64,000 nucleotides of DNA from Lysobacteraceae bacterium NML08-0793. GTDB lineage: Bacteria > Pseudomonadota > Gammaproteobacteria > Xanthomonadales > Xanthomonadaceae. The translations under genes and the position numbers were made by a program. The notes below the pieces were generated by a model that saw nothing but the letters and a program-made list of their open reading frames with translations, had not been told where the DNA came from and ran no database searches. The DNA lies in assembly GCA_002798275.1 (NCBI GenBank), contig NWQR01000017.1, positions 24,348 through 88,347 of the forward strand, in the 5' to 3' direction. Numbering within the stretch: the first letter of the stretch is position 1; every line of letters begins with the position of its first letter. Positions 57,052 through 64,000 of the stretch are shown here, one piece after another.

Positions 57052-58656
57052 TCAGCCCAAGGCTTCGGCGTGGGCGTGCTCGCGGGTGGCAAGGAACTGC
57101 ACCGCCGGGGCGCGTTCTTCGGCCAGTTGCAGATTGACCCGGCTGGGCGCCAGATAAACCAGTTGCCCGGCGGCATCAAGCGCCAGATTCAGGGCGTTTT
57201 TCTCGCGGAACTCCTCCAGCTTCTTGGCATCCTCGCACTTCACCCAGCGCGCCGTGGCGATTTGCACCGGCTCGAAAGTGGCATCCACGCCGTATTCGTC
57301 CTTCAGTCGATAGGCGGCCACGTCAAACTGCAATACCCCAACGGCGCCGAGAATCAGGTCGTTGCTCATCAGCGGGCGGAAGAACTGGGTCGCGCCCTCC
57401 TCGGACAATTGCGCCAAACCCTTCTGCAACTGCTTGAGTTTCAGCGGGTCGCGCAGACGCGCACGGCGGAACAATTCCGGGGCAAAGTTCGGGATGCCGG
57501 TAAAGGCCAGTACTTCGCCTTCGGTAAAGGTGTCACCAATAGCAATCGTGCCGTGGTTGTGAATGCCGATGACATCGCCGGGAAAGGCCTCGGCGGCGAT
57601 TTCGCGGTCGCTGGCCATGAAGGTCAGCGCATTGGCCAGCTTGACCTCTTTGCCGGTGCGCGGCTGAAAGGCTTTCATGCCGGCACTGAACTTGCCCGAG
57701 CACACCCGCATGAAGGCCACGCGGTCGCGGTGCTGTGGGTCCATATTGGCCTGAATCTTGAACACGAAGCCGGTGAGCTTTTCCTCACTTGCGGCCACTT
57801 CGCGCCCGGTGGTGGCATGGGCTTGCGGCGCTGGCGCGTGCTCCACGAAAAAGTCCAGCAGCGGCTGCACCCCGAAGTTGTTGACCGCCGAGCCGAAAAA
57901 CACCGGCGCCTGCTCGCCTGCCAGATATTTTTCTAGGTCGAACGGATGCGATGCGCCTTCCACCAGCTCCAGTTCATCGCGCAACTCGGCCAGCATGTCG
58001 GCGCCGATGGCTTCCTGCACGCGCGGATCATCAATCGACGGAAAAATGGTCGAATCCTGCCGGGTGTGGTTTTTGCCCGCTTCGTACAGATGCACTTCGC
58101 CGGAAATCAGATGCACCACGCCGCGCAGGCGCTTGCCCATGCCGATTGGCCAGGTTACCGGCGCACACTGGATTTTCAGGATGCTTTCGATTTCATCCAG
58201 CAATTCGATCGGGTTTTTACCCTCGCGGTCGAGCTTGTTGATGAAGCTCATGATCGGCGTATCGCGCAGGCGACAGACCTCCATCAGCTTGATGGTGCGC
58301 TCCTCCACGCCCTTGGCTACGTCAATCACCATCAGCGCCGAGTCCACCGCGGAAAGCACGCGATAGGTGTCCTCACCGAAGTCGGCGTGGCCGGGCGTAT
58401 CGAGCAGATTGACGATGCGCCCCTCATACGGGAACTGCATCACCGAGCTGGTTACGGAAATACCGCGTTCTTTTTCCAGCGCCATCCAGTCGGACGTGGC
58501 ATGGCGCGCCGCCTTGCGACCCTTGACCGACCCGGCCATCTGGATCGCGCCACCAAACAGCAACAGCTTTTCGGTCAGCGTGGTCTTGCCCGCGTCGGGG
58601 TGGGAAATGATGGCGAAAGTGCGCCGCCTTGCGGCTTCTTGCTGAATCTCGGACAT
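57052..58656 (-). CDS. prfC: Peptide chain release factor 3
   Basis: RF3 is a GTPase that recycles RF1/RF2. The 534-residue protein from ATG 58656 ([32 protein letters not shown]...) has the P-loop [34 protein letters not shown] and FINKLDREG, then translation-factor domains II and III. An upstream in-frame extension to 58728 is rejected on family N-terminus. It is monocistronic by spacing. Confidence 0.97.
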   Translation of the reverse strand: MSEIQQEAARRRTFAIISHPDAGKTTLTEKLLLFGGAIQMAGSVKGRKAARHATSDWMALEKERGISVTSSVMQFPYEGRIVNLLDTPGHADFGEDTYRVLSAVDSALMVIDVAKGVEERTIKLMEVCRLRDTPIMSFINKLDREGKNPIELLDEIESILKIQCAPVTWPIGMGKRLRGVVHLISGEVHLYEAGKNHTRQDSTIFPSIDDPRVQEAIGADMLAELRDELELVEGASHPFDLEKYLAGEQAPVFFGSAVNNFGVQPLLDFFVEHAPAPQAHATTGREVAASEEKLTGFVFKIQANMDPQHRDRVAFMRVCSGKFSAGMKAFQPRTGKEVKLANALTFMASDREIAAEAFPGDVIGIHNHGTIAIGDTFTEGEVLAFTGIPNFAPELFRRARLRDPLKLKQLQKGLAQLSEEGATQFFRPLMSNDLILGAVGVLQFDVAAYRLKDEYGVDATFEPVQIATARWVKCEDAKKLEEFREKNALNLALDAAGQLVYLAPSRVNLQLAEERAPAVQFLATREHAHAEALG

Positions 58657-58717
58657 GCTTTTGGCGGCAATGCGCCCGTGGAAAACGAAGCCGCAAATTA
58701 TACGGTGCCCGCCAAAC

Positions 58718-59548
58718 TCAATCGCCAATACGCGGCAGGCGCAGTTCGCCCTTGGGGCTGTCCATGCGGAAGGGCACCGATTGCAGTTGCTGGCCGTTGT
58801 TGACTTGAATCACGAAGTGCAGGTGCGGGGCGGTGGAATAGCCGGAATTGCCGCTGCGGGCGATTGTCTGTCCGGCTTGTACGCGCACGCCGGGGCGCAC
58901 TTGTAGGCTGTTTTGCTGCAAATGCGCATACACCGCCATGCTGCCATCCTCGTGCAGCACGCGAACCAGATTGACCGCATCGCGTTGCCCGCTGCGGTCG
59001 TCGAAGCGGTCTTCGGCCTGCATCACCTCTCCGCTGCGACTGGCGATGACCGGGGTGCCGATTGGCGCGGCCAGATCAAGGGCATCGCGGTTTTCCGCGT
59101 CCTGGTGGCTGAATGCTCCATGCGGCAACTGGCTGATGCGGATATCGTCAAGTTGCAGCGGATACGGATATAGATGGTTTTGCTGATGCTTGGCCGGGGC
59201 ACCGGGAATGGCGGTGAGGTGCAGGTTCAGCGCCGCATCCGGTGGTAGTTCGGCAAGCAGATGCCGCCCGTGCGTGTGCAAAAGGCGCCGGATGGGAAAG
59301 CCGACAAGTTTCTGCGCGGATTCAATGCGCACCTGCACCGGGCCGTGCAGGTCGTTTTCCACCCAGAGGCGGCGCAGGCCGTGGCGGCTTTCGATATGCA
59401 GGCGCACCGCTGCGGCAGGCGGCGGGGGTGGCGCGGTTGTGCCTGATGGTGCGGGTTTGGGCGGCCAAGACAGCCACTGCGCACCAGTAGTGGCGGGCAG
59501 TGCGGCCAACAGCAGGCAGGTCAGAGCGAGGGCGGGGCGGAAAAACAT
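58718..59548 (-). CDS. M23/LytM-family metallopeptidase
   Basis: The 276-residue exported protein (signal peptide to about residue 23, TTGAQ) has a Pro-rich linker (about 28-48), a beta-rich N-terminal domain, and a C-terminal peptidase M23 domain. [28 protein letters not shown] carries the first His/Asp zinc ligands, and [14 protein letters not shown] gives the HxH motif. All ligands appear present, so it may cut peptidoglycan cross-links. The ATG at 59548 sits in a divergent region shared with the metX leader; a much longer open frame upstream is antisense to metX. Confidence 0.88.
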   Translation of the reverse strand: MFFRPALALTCLLLAALPATTGAQWLSWPPKPAPSGTTAPPPPPAAAVRLHIESRHGLRRLWVENDLHGPVQVRIESAQKLVGFPIRRLLHTHGRHLLAELPPDAALNLHLTAIPGAPAKHQQNHLYPYPLQLDDIRISQLPHGAFSHQDAENRDALDLAAPIGTPVIASRSGEVMQAEDRFDDRSGQRDAVNLVRVLHEDGSMAVYAHLQQNSLQVRPGVRVQAGQTIARSGNSGYSTAPHLHFVIQVNNGQQLQSVPFRMDSPKGELRLPRIGD

Positions 59549-59586
59549 CGCGGCAGTATCGCCGGATTGTGTGATGCGATAAACAT

Positions 59587-59614
59587 CAATCGCTTCATCC
59601 GAATAAAGCGATTG
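59587..59614. repeat. Inverted repeat ahead of the SAM riboswitch
   Basis: CAATCGCTT (59587-59595) and AAGCGATTG (59606-59614) are perfect 9-bp arms around a 10-nt spacer. TTGACT (59612-59617), a possible -35, overlaps the right arm. It lies between the divergent M23 peptidase gene and metX and may be an operator. Confidence 0.5.
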
Positions 59615-59649
59615 ACTTTGGCGAAGATGGCTGGCAAGCTGCGCGGCAT

Positions 59650-59812
59650 CCATCGAGATCGGCGGAGGGACAGGCCCTTTGAAGCCGAGGCAACCCGGGA
59701 TATTCCCGAAGGTGCCAATTCCTGCGGTGATGCCGTCACCGCGCAGATGGTTGAGCTGCGCATTTCGCTGCCCGACGTTTGCAACCGCAGGACTCGAATC
59801 CCCAGGAGTCCT
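59650..59812 (+). ncRNA. SAM-I (S-box) riboswitch with Shine-Dalgarno-sequestering hairpin
   Basis: The aptamer core follows the S-box consensus: CGAGATCGGCGGAGGGAC, GGCCC, TTTGAAGCC, GGCAACC, GAAGGTGCCAATTCCTGC. CCATC (59650-59654) pairs with GATGG (59746-59750) as P1. An alternative hairpin GCGCAG/CTGCGC (59741-59746 with 59756-59761) competes with P1. The distal hairpin AGGACTC/GAGTCCT (59789-59795 with 59806-59812) buries the metX Shine-Dalgarno AGGAG (59804-59808). No U-tract is seen, so control of translation is more likely than termination. Confidence 0.93.
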
Positions 59813-59815
59813 TGG

Positions 59816-60550
59816 ATGAGCTTGCTTGCCACTTTTCACACTGCCGAATCTGCCCCCGCCCAGTGCTCGCCACTGACCGAGTGGCTGCATGCGCCGCACA
59901 GCCAGCGCGGCGAGCATCATGGCCGGATTGGCGATGCGGTGCTGGCGATTGCTTGGGAATTGGCAGGCCGTAGCGATGCGCCGCTGCTGATTGTGGCCGG
60001 GGGCTTTCATGCTGGTCGGCATGTCTGCGGCAATGATTTGGATGCCACGCCCGGCTGGTGGCAGGTGCAGGCCGGGCTGCTCGGGCGTTACCGGGTGCTG
60101 GCGATTGACTGGCTGGCCGATGTTGCTGATACCGCAGTGCAGGCCGATGCCATCGCGGCGGTTTGCAAGGCGCTGGCGTTGCCGCGCGCACATGCCTTTG
60201 TCGGGGCGTCCTACGGGGCACTGGTCGGCTTGCAGTTTGCCGTGCGGCATGCGGACAAAGCCGAGCGCATCATCGCCATCAGCGGTGCGCATGTGCTTTG
60301 CCCGCGCCAATGGGGCAGCGCCGGGATTGATATTGCCGGCCATGCGCTTCAACCCGAACATATCCGCATCCCGCTGAGCGTCATCGCCGTGGATGGCGAT
60401 GCGCTGGCACCGGCACAAACCTTGGCGGAATTGGCCGTGCGCGCGCCGGATGCGTGGTTGCAAAAAATCACCTCCCAACACGGCCATGCCGCGTATTTGA
60501 AAGAAACCACGGCGATTGCCGCCGCCCTTCACACTGCTTTGGATTATTGA
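59816..60550 (+). CDS. metX: Compact MetX-like homoserine O-acyltransferase (lid region missing)
   Basis: An alpha/beta-hydrolase-fold protein of the MetX type, which activates homoserine with an acyl group for methionine synthesis. The 244-residue protein keeps the core and a candidate triad: nucleophile Ser132 in VGASYGALVGLQFA, Asp195 in VIAVDGDALAPA, and His224 in SQHGHAAYLKE. MetX proteins normally have 340-380 residues. Here the segment between strand VLCPRQW (about 160) and IRIPLSVIAV (about 184) is only some 22 residues, so the alpha-helical lid domain is absent. The ATG at 59816 has AGGAG 7 nt upstream, controlled by the SAM-I riboswitch. Confidence 0.8.
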   Translation: MSLLATFHTAESAPAQCSPLTEWLHAPHSQRGEHHGRIGDAVLAIAWELAGRSDAPLLIVAGGFHAGRHVCGNDLDATPGWWQVQAGLLGRYRVLAIDWLADVADTAVQADAIAAVCKALALPRAHAFVGASYGALVGLQFAVRHADKAERIIAISGAHVLCPRQWGSAGIDIAGHALQPEHIRIPLSVIAVDGDALAPAQTLAELAVRAPDAWLQKITSQHGHAAYLKETTAIAAALHTALDY

Positions 60551-60551
60551 A

Positions 60552-61715
60552 ATGCCCAAGAGTTCGCCCCTGCTTTCCACGCGCGCGGTACGCGCCGGTA
60601 TTGATAGCGACACTGCATACGGTGCGGTTACGCCGCCCTTGGTGTTGTCCTCCAACTTCAGCTTTGCCGGGCTTAACCAAAAACGCCGTTACGACTACAC
60701 CCGCAGCGGCAATCCGAGCCGCGATTTGCTGGGCGATGCCCTGGCCGAGCTGGAAGGCGGCGCAGGTGCGGTGGTTACCGCCACCGGCATGGCGGCCATC
60801 AATCTGGCACTGAATGCGCTGCTGTCCCCCGGCGATATTCTGGTGGTGCCGCATGATTGCTATGGCGGCAGTTGGCGGCTGTTCAACGCATTGGCGAAGA
60901 AGGCCGCATTCGAGCTTGTAACGGTGAACTTCAACGATGAACAGGCACGCAAGGCGGCGCTGGCGCGCAAGCCGAAACTGGTGTGGATTGAAACGCCATC
61001 CAACCCGTTGCTGCGCATCACCTGCTTGGAAACGGTGATTGCCGAGGCGCACGCGGTCGGCGCGCTGACGGTGGCCGACAACACTTTTCTTTCGCCGTTG
61101 TGGCAGCGTCCGCTGGACTTTGGCGCCGATGCGGTGCTGCATTCCACCACCAAATACATCAACGGCCATAGCGATGTGGTCGGCGGGGTATTGATTGCCC
61201 GCGATGCGGCCTTGCACGAGCAGTTCGCCTGGTGGGGCAATGCGCTTGGGCTGACCGGCGCGCCGTTTGACAGTTTTCTCACCCTGCGCGGCCTGCGCAC
61301 CTTGGCAGCGCGCCTTAGGGTGCACGAAGAAAACACCGTGGCGCTGGTGGAATTGCTGCGCAGCCATCCGGCGGTGAAAGCCCTGCACTGGCCGGGGCTG
61401 CCCAGTCATCCGGGGCATCAAATCGCTGCCCACCAGCAACAGGGCTTTGGCGCGATGCTGTCTTTTGAACTGGCCGACGAGGCGGCGGTGCGCGCTTTCA
61501 TCGACGGGTTGGCGTATTTCACCCTGGCCGAATCGCTCGGCGGGGTGGAAAGCCTGATTGCCCATCCGGCCACCATGACCCATGCGGCGATGAGTGCCGA
61601 AGCCCGCGCGGCTGCCGGGATTGGCGATGGCCTTTTGCGTGTATCGGTGGGCATCGAGGCGAGCGATGACCTGCTGGCCGATGTAGGCAAGGCGCTGGCA
61701 CGGGTCGCGGCATGA
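60552..61715 (+). CDS. metB: Cystathionine gamma-synthase / trans-sulfuration PLP enzyme
   Basis: This enzyme uses acylated homoserine and cysteine to make cystathionine. The 387-residue Cys/Met-metabolism PLP protein has YDYTRSGNPSRDLL, the cofactor-stacking TGMAAINL, Asp in VADNTFLSPLWQRPL and the PLP Lys201 in HSTTKYINGHSDV, followed by GFGAMLSFEL and SLGGVESLIAHPATMTH. Some relatives are O-acylhomoserine sulfhydrylases, so the exact reaction is not certain. The ATG lies 1 bp after the metX stop. It overlaps hom by ATGA. Confidence 0.93.
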   Translation: MPKSSPLLSTRAVRAGIDSDTAYGAVTPPLVLSSNFSFAGLNQKRRYDYTRSGNPSRDLLGDALAELEGGAGAVVTATGMAAINLALNALLSPGDILVVPHDCYGGSWRLFNALAKKAAFELVTVNFNDEQARKAALARKPKLVWIETPSNPLLRITCLETVIAEAHAVGALTVADNTFLSPLWQRPLDFGADAVLHSTTKYINGHSDVVGGVLIARDAALHEQFAWWGNALGLTGAPFDSFLTLRGLRTLAARLRVHEENTVALVELLRSHPAVKALHWPGLPSHPGHQIAAHQQQGFGAMLSFELADEAAVRAFIDGLAYFTLAESLGGVESLIAHPATMTHAAMSAEARAAAGIGDGLLRVSVGIEASDDLLADVGKALARVAA

Positions 61716-62740
61716 GTCGTCTGATTTTGCTCGGTACCGGCGCGGTTGGCAGCGCCTTTGTGGCGCGGCATGCGCGGCTGATGGCCGCAGGCATGGCATT
61801 GCCGCCGATTTTCGCCATGGCCAATTCGCGCGGCTTGCAGCTGGTTACGGGCGATGCACTGGCAACGCTGGAAAGCCTGCGCGCTGCGCCGCGTGTGGCC
61901 AGTGATTGGCTGGCGGCGCATGATTTTTCCGCAGGCGATGTGCTGGTGGATGCCAGCAGCAGCGATGCGCTGGCCGCACGCCATGCGGCTTGGCTGGCGG
62001 CCGGTGCAAGCGTGGTTACCGCCTGCAAATTGGGTCTGGGCACGGCATTGGCACGCTGGCAGGCGATTGATGCCGCGCGTCGCCTGCCCGGACGCCATTA
62101 CGGCGATAGCGCCACCGTCGGCGCGGGTCTGCCATTGATTCGAGAAATCCGCAGGCTGCGTCGGGGCGGCGATGCGATTCATGCCATCGCCGGGGTGCTG
62201 TCCGGCTCGCTGGCCTGGCTGTTCAATCATTTCGATGGCGAGCTGCCGTTTTCTGCCTGGGTGCGTCGCGCCCGCGATGCAGGCTATACCGAGCCCGACC
62301 CGCGCGAGGATCTCTCCGGCGAGGATGTCCGTCGCAAATTGTTGATTCTGTGCCGCAGTGCCGGATTCGAGCTGGAAGCCGAAGCGGTCAAGGTAACATC
62401 GCTGGTGCCGGAGGCACTGGCCGGATTGTCTAAGGCCAAGTTCGATGCCGCCTTGCCGCAAATCGACGCGGCATTGGCGCAGACGTTCCGCGCCAGCCGT
62501 GAACGCGGCGAAGTGCTGAAATTCATCGCCCGCTTTGAAAACGGCCACGCCCGCGTGGGTCTGGAATCACTGCCGCTTGCGCATCCACTGGCGCAGGGCA
62601 CTGGCACTGACAACCGCGTTGCCATCTGGACGGATCGCTACCACGCGCAGCCCTTGGTCATCCAAGGTGCCGGAGCCGGTGCGGAAGTTACCGCCGCCGC
62701 CTTGCTGGATGATGTGCTGGCAGCGGTCGAGGCGAAATAA
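61712..62740 (+). CDS. Homoserine dehydrogenase
   Basis: This NAD(P)-dependent enzyme makes homoserine from aspartate semialdehyde. The 342-residue protein has the nucleotide-binding LILLGTGAVGSAFVARHA, the conserved VVTACKLGLG, YGDSATVGAGLPLI, the dehydrogenase signature GVLSGSLAWLFNHFDGELPFSAWVRRARDAGYTEPDPREDLSGEDVRRK-type block, and the C-terminal GAGAGAEVTAAALLDDV. It lacks both an aspartokinase domain and a C-terminal ACT domain. It overlaps metB by four bases and closes the riboswitch-controlled operon. Confidence 0.95.
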   Translation: MSRLILLGTGAVGSAFVARHARLMAAGMALPPIFAMANSRGLQLVTGDALATLESLRAAPRVASDWLAAHDFSAGDVLVDASSSDALAARHAAWLAAGASVVTACKLGLGTALARWQAIDAARRLPGRHYGDSATVGAGLPLIREIRRLRRGGDAIHAIAGVLSGSLAWLFNHFDGELPFSAWVRRARDAGYTEPDPREDLSGEDVRRKLLILCRSAGFELEAEAVKVTSLVPEALAGLSKAKFDAALPQIDAALAQTFRASRERGEVLKFIARFENGHARVGLESLPLAHPLAQGTGTDNRVAIWTDRYHAQPLVIQGAGAGAEVTAAALLDDVLAAVEAK

Positions 62741-62782
62741 GCCCGCTTGGCAAGCAGGCGATTGGCCTGTTTGCCGCTGCGC

Positions 62783-63415
62783 TCACACCGTGCCGCGGTT
62801 TTTGCCCATCCACGGGCGATACCAGGCACGGATGCGCGTCATATCGGCGTCGGCATCCTCGCTCATGCGGATGGCAGGGCCGATGCCGATGACTTTGTCC
62901 GGGTAGTGGAAATACGCCTGTATCACCGGCACATCGGCACCGCGTGCCAGTTTCCAGAAGCCGTTTTTCCAGTCTTTCACCTGCTTGCGCGTGCCTTCGG
63001 GGGCGAGGCCAATCCAGAGCTGGTCGGCGGCGTTCATGGTTTCGATGCTTTGTGCCACAAAGCCGCCTGGCGCCTTGCGGTCAATCGGGATGACATGCAT
63101 CAGCCGCATCAACCAGGCCATCGGCCCCCAGAACAATTCTTTCTTGCCCAGTAGGCGCAAATCCAGATCCATCGCCAGCAAGGCGGCAAAGCCCCAAATG
63201 CCGTCCCAATTGGAGGAATGCGGCGCACCAATCAGCACCACTTTCGGCACGTTCGGAAACGCGCCCTCCATGCGCCAGCCGCCCAGTTTCAGAATGCTGC
63301 GGCCAATCCAGCGCAGCAGGGCATTGCGACCAACCCGCGGCGCTTGCGGGGGCAGTGGCAATACGCGGCCTGCGCGTGCCGGGGTGGGTGGATGCTGTAC
63401 CTGCATGGTGGTCAT
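62783..63415 (-). CDS. PlsC-like lysophospholipid acyltransferase-family protein
   Basis: The 210-residue protein has the acyltransferase motifs APHSSNWDG (the HX4D motif, here H-S-S-N-W-D) and LAPEGTRK (the EGTR motif), with a hydrophobic stretch near residues 75-90. It probably acylates a lysophospholipid or related acceptor; the exact substrate is unclear, and the group is often annotated as 1-acylglycerol-3-phosphate acyltransferase. Its start overlaps the end of arfB by four bases. Confidence 0.88.
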   Translation of the reverse strand: MTTMQVQHPPTPARAGRVLPLPPQAPRVGRNALLRWIGRSILKLGGWRMEGAFPNVPKVVLIGAPHSSNWDGIWGFAALLAMDLDLRLLGKKELFWGPMAWLMRLMHVIPIDRKAPGGFVAQSIETMNAADQLWIGLAPEGTRKQVKDWKNGFWKLARGADVPVIQAYFHYPDKVIGIGPAIRMSEDADADMTRIRAWYRPWMGKNRGTV

Positions 63416-63831
63416 TCCCAGTTTTTGCTGCCACGGCCGCGTTTGATTTCGGCCCGTCCCCGTTTGTCTTGCAGTCGGCGTTCTTTCGATGCGCGGGTGG
63501 GGCGGGTTGCCACGCGCTTTTTCGGCACGGCAAGCCCTTGCGCGATGAACGCGGCCAGTCGTTCGCGGGCATCTTGCCGGTTGCGCTCTTGAGTGCGGAA
63601 GCGCTGCGCAAAAATGACCAGCACGCCCTCATCGGTGAGCCGCCGGTCGCGCCGCGCCAAAAGCCGTGCCCGCAGTGCTTCGGGTAAAGCGGGCGAAGCG
63701 GCCAAGTCAAAGCGCAGTTCGACGGCGCTCGATACCTTGTGGATGTTTTGTCCGCCCGCACCGGAAGCACGCACGAAGCGCTCGGTCAGCTCGTGCTCGT
63801 CGATTTCAAGGCCGGGGGCAATCTGCAACAT
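63412..63831 (-). CDS. arfB: Alternative ribosome-rescue factor B (peptidyl-tRNA hydrolase, YaeJ-type)
   Basis: ArfB releases peptides from ribosomes stalled without a stop codon. The 139-residue protein has the catalytic GGQ in VRASGAGGQNIHKVSSAVELRF and the basic, disordered C-terminal tail (PTRASKERRLQDKRGRAEIKRGRG) that enters the empty mRNA channel. It lacks the codon-recognition domains of RF1/RF2. It overlaps the acyltransferase gene by ATGA. Confidence 0.95.
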   Translation of the reverse strand: MLQIAPGLEIDEHELTERFVRASGAGGQNIHKVSSAVELRFDLAASPALPEALRARLLARRDRRLTDEGVLVIFAQRFRTQERNRQDARERLAAFIAQGLAVPKKRVATRPTRASKERRLQDKRGRAEIKRGRGSKNWE

Positions 63832-63873
63832 GGCATCACTTTACATGATGCGGACAGCCTGCCGACGGGGGTG

Positions 63874-64000
63874 TGACCTGCCCGATTTTTTAGGGCCACT
63901 GATTATTGGAATTGGCCTCGGTGGGTGTGCCTTGATGGCACGTGTTCCGGAATGCTTCCGGGGTTTGGTAGTTCAGGCTCGAATGCGGCCTAACCTGATT
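63874..64000 (-). mobile_element. IS3-family insertion sequence, right end only (cut by window edge)
   Basis: The terminal part of a transposase (63890-64000) and a candidate inverted-repeat end beginning TGACCTGCCCGA at 63874 mark an insertion just downstream of arfB. The left end and any target duplication are outside the window. Confidence 0.75.
63890..64000 (-). CDS. IS3-family transposase OrfB, C-terminal fragment (partial)
   Basis: Reading the minus strand from the window edge gives 36 residues, NQVRPHSSLNYQTPEAFRN then a short polar tail ending NNQWP and TAA. The xxVRPHSSLxYxTPExF pattern is the classic C-terminus of IS3-family DDE transposases, just after the catalytic Glu helix. The 5' part lies beyond 64000. 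Whether the element is intact cannot be judged. Confidence 0.88.
   Translation of the reverse strand, partial: NQVRPHSSLNYQTPEAFRNTCHQGTPTEANSNNQWP

Noticed and set aside
59567..59815. N-terminal extension of metX upstream of 59816
   Set aside because: These codons coincide with the SAM-I aptamer and its expression platform, and have no MetX similarity.
59549..60655. Extension of the M23 peptidase frame upstream of 59548
   Set aside because: It would run antisense through the SAM riboswitch and metX; the signal peptide at [10 protein letters not shown] fixes the start at 59548.

Overview
The window is a contiguous piece of a GC-rich gammaproteobacterial chromosome, most likely from the Xanthomonadaceae/Lysobacteraceae. 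That is an inference from gene order and families: metX-metB-hom behind a SAM-I riboswitch, coaBC-dut-(membrane-anchored PMM/PGM), pgk-pyk-class I fba, rhodanese-secB-gpsA, and a C-rich small RNA beside polA resembling sX13 of Xanthomonas. Most of it is conserved housekeeping DNA with several accessory islands, and an IS3-family element is cut by the right edge.

Layout. 1-4933: end of the F1Fo ATP synthase operon (atpA partial, atpG, atpD, atpC), with a small lipoprotein gene between atpG and atpD and a strong terminator after atpC. 4962-9674: AsmA-like protein, GtrA-like protein, VapBC module and glmU. 9700-26304 is accessory: a TonB receptor (its ribosome binding site buried in a hairpin) with a di-haem peroxidase; a histidine kinase and sigma-54 response regulator; a three-gene DUF4304-type operon; a MazEF module whose toxin has an in-frame amber codon; and a MacB-type ABC/HlyD efflux operon with a perfect sigma-54 promoter. 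Divergent from the efflux operon is a haem/haemoglobin-type TonB receptor with a Fur-box-like sequence. 26383-31679: glmS, free-Met-R-sulfoxide reductase, bioD, envelope proteins, phasin, queD and tRNA-Met.

31866-46597: rppH, DUF4126 protein, erpA, rsgA, SPOR protein, argS, radC, coaC and coaB as two overlapping genes instead of one fused coaBC, dut, PMM/PGM, and the glycolytic run pgk-DUF302-pyk-fba. 46600-47430 is an AT-richer patch with a frameshifted OmpA-type lipoprotein gene. 47541-53757 (minus strand): ilvE, DUF4124 protein, metF, the small RNA, polA, hemD. 53843-58656: thioesterase, lipoprotein, rhodanese-secB-gpsA, prfC. 58718-62740: M23 peptidase, then SAM-I riboswitch and metX-metB-hom, with an unusually short MetX. 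62783-64000: acyltransferase, arfB and the IS3 end.

How parts work together. The two-component pair (13571-16203) probably drives the efflux operon (19201-23740) through the sigma-54 promoter at 23775-23790, although about 3 kb of unrelated genes now lie between them. metF, metX, metB and hom cover homoserine and methionine supply, with metX-metB-hom under SAM feedback. glmU and glmS, both for UDP-GlcNAc synthesis, flank the accessory island.
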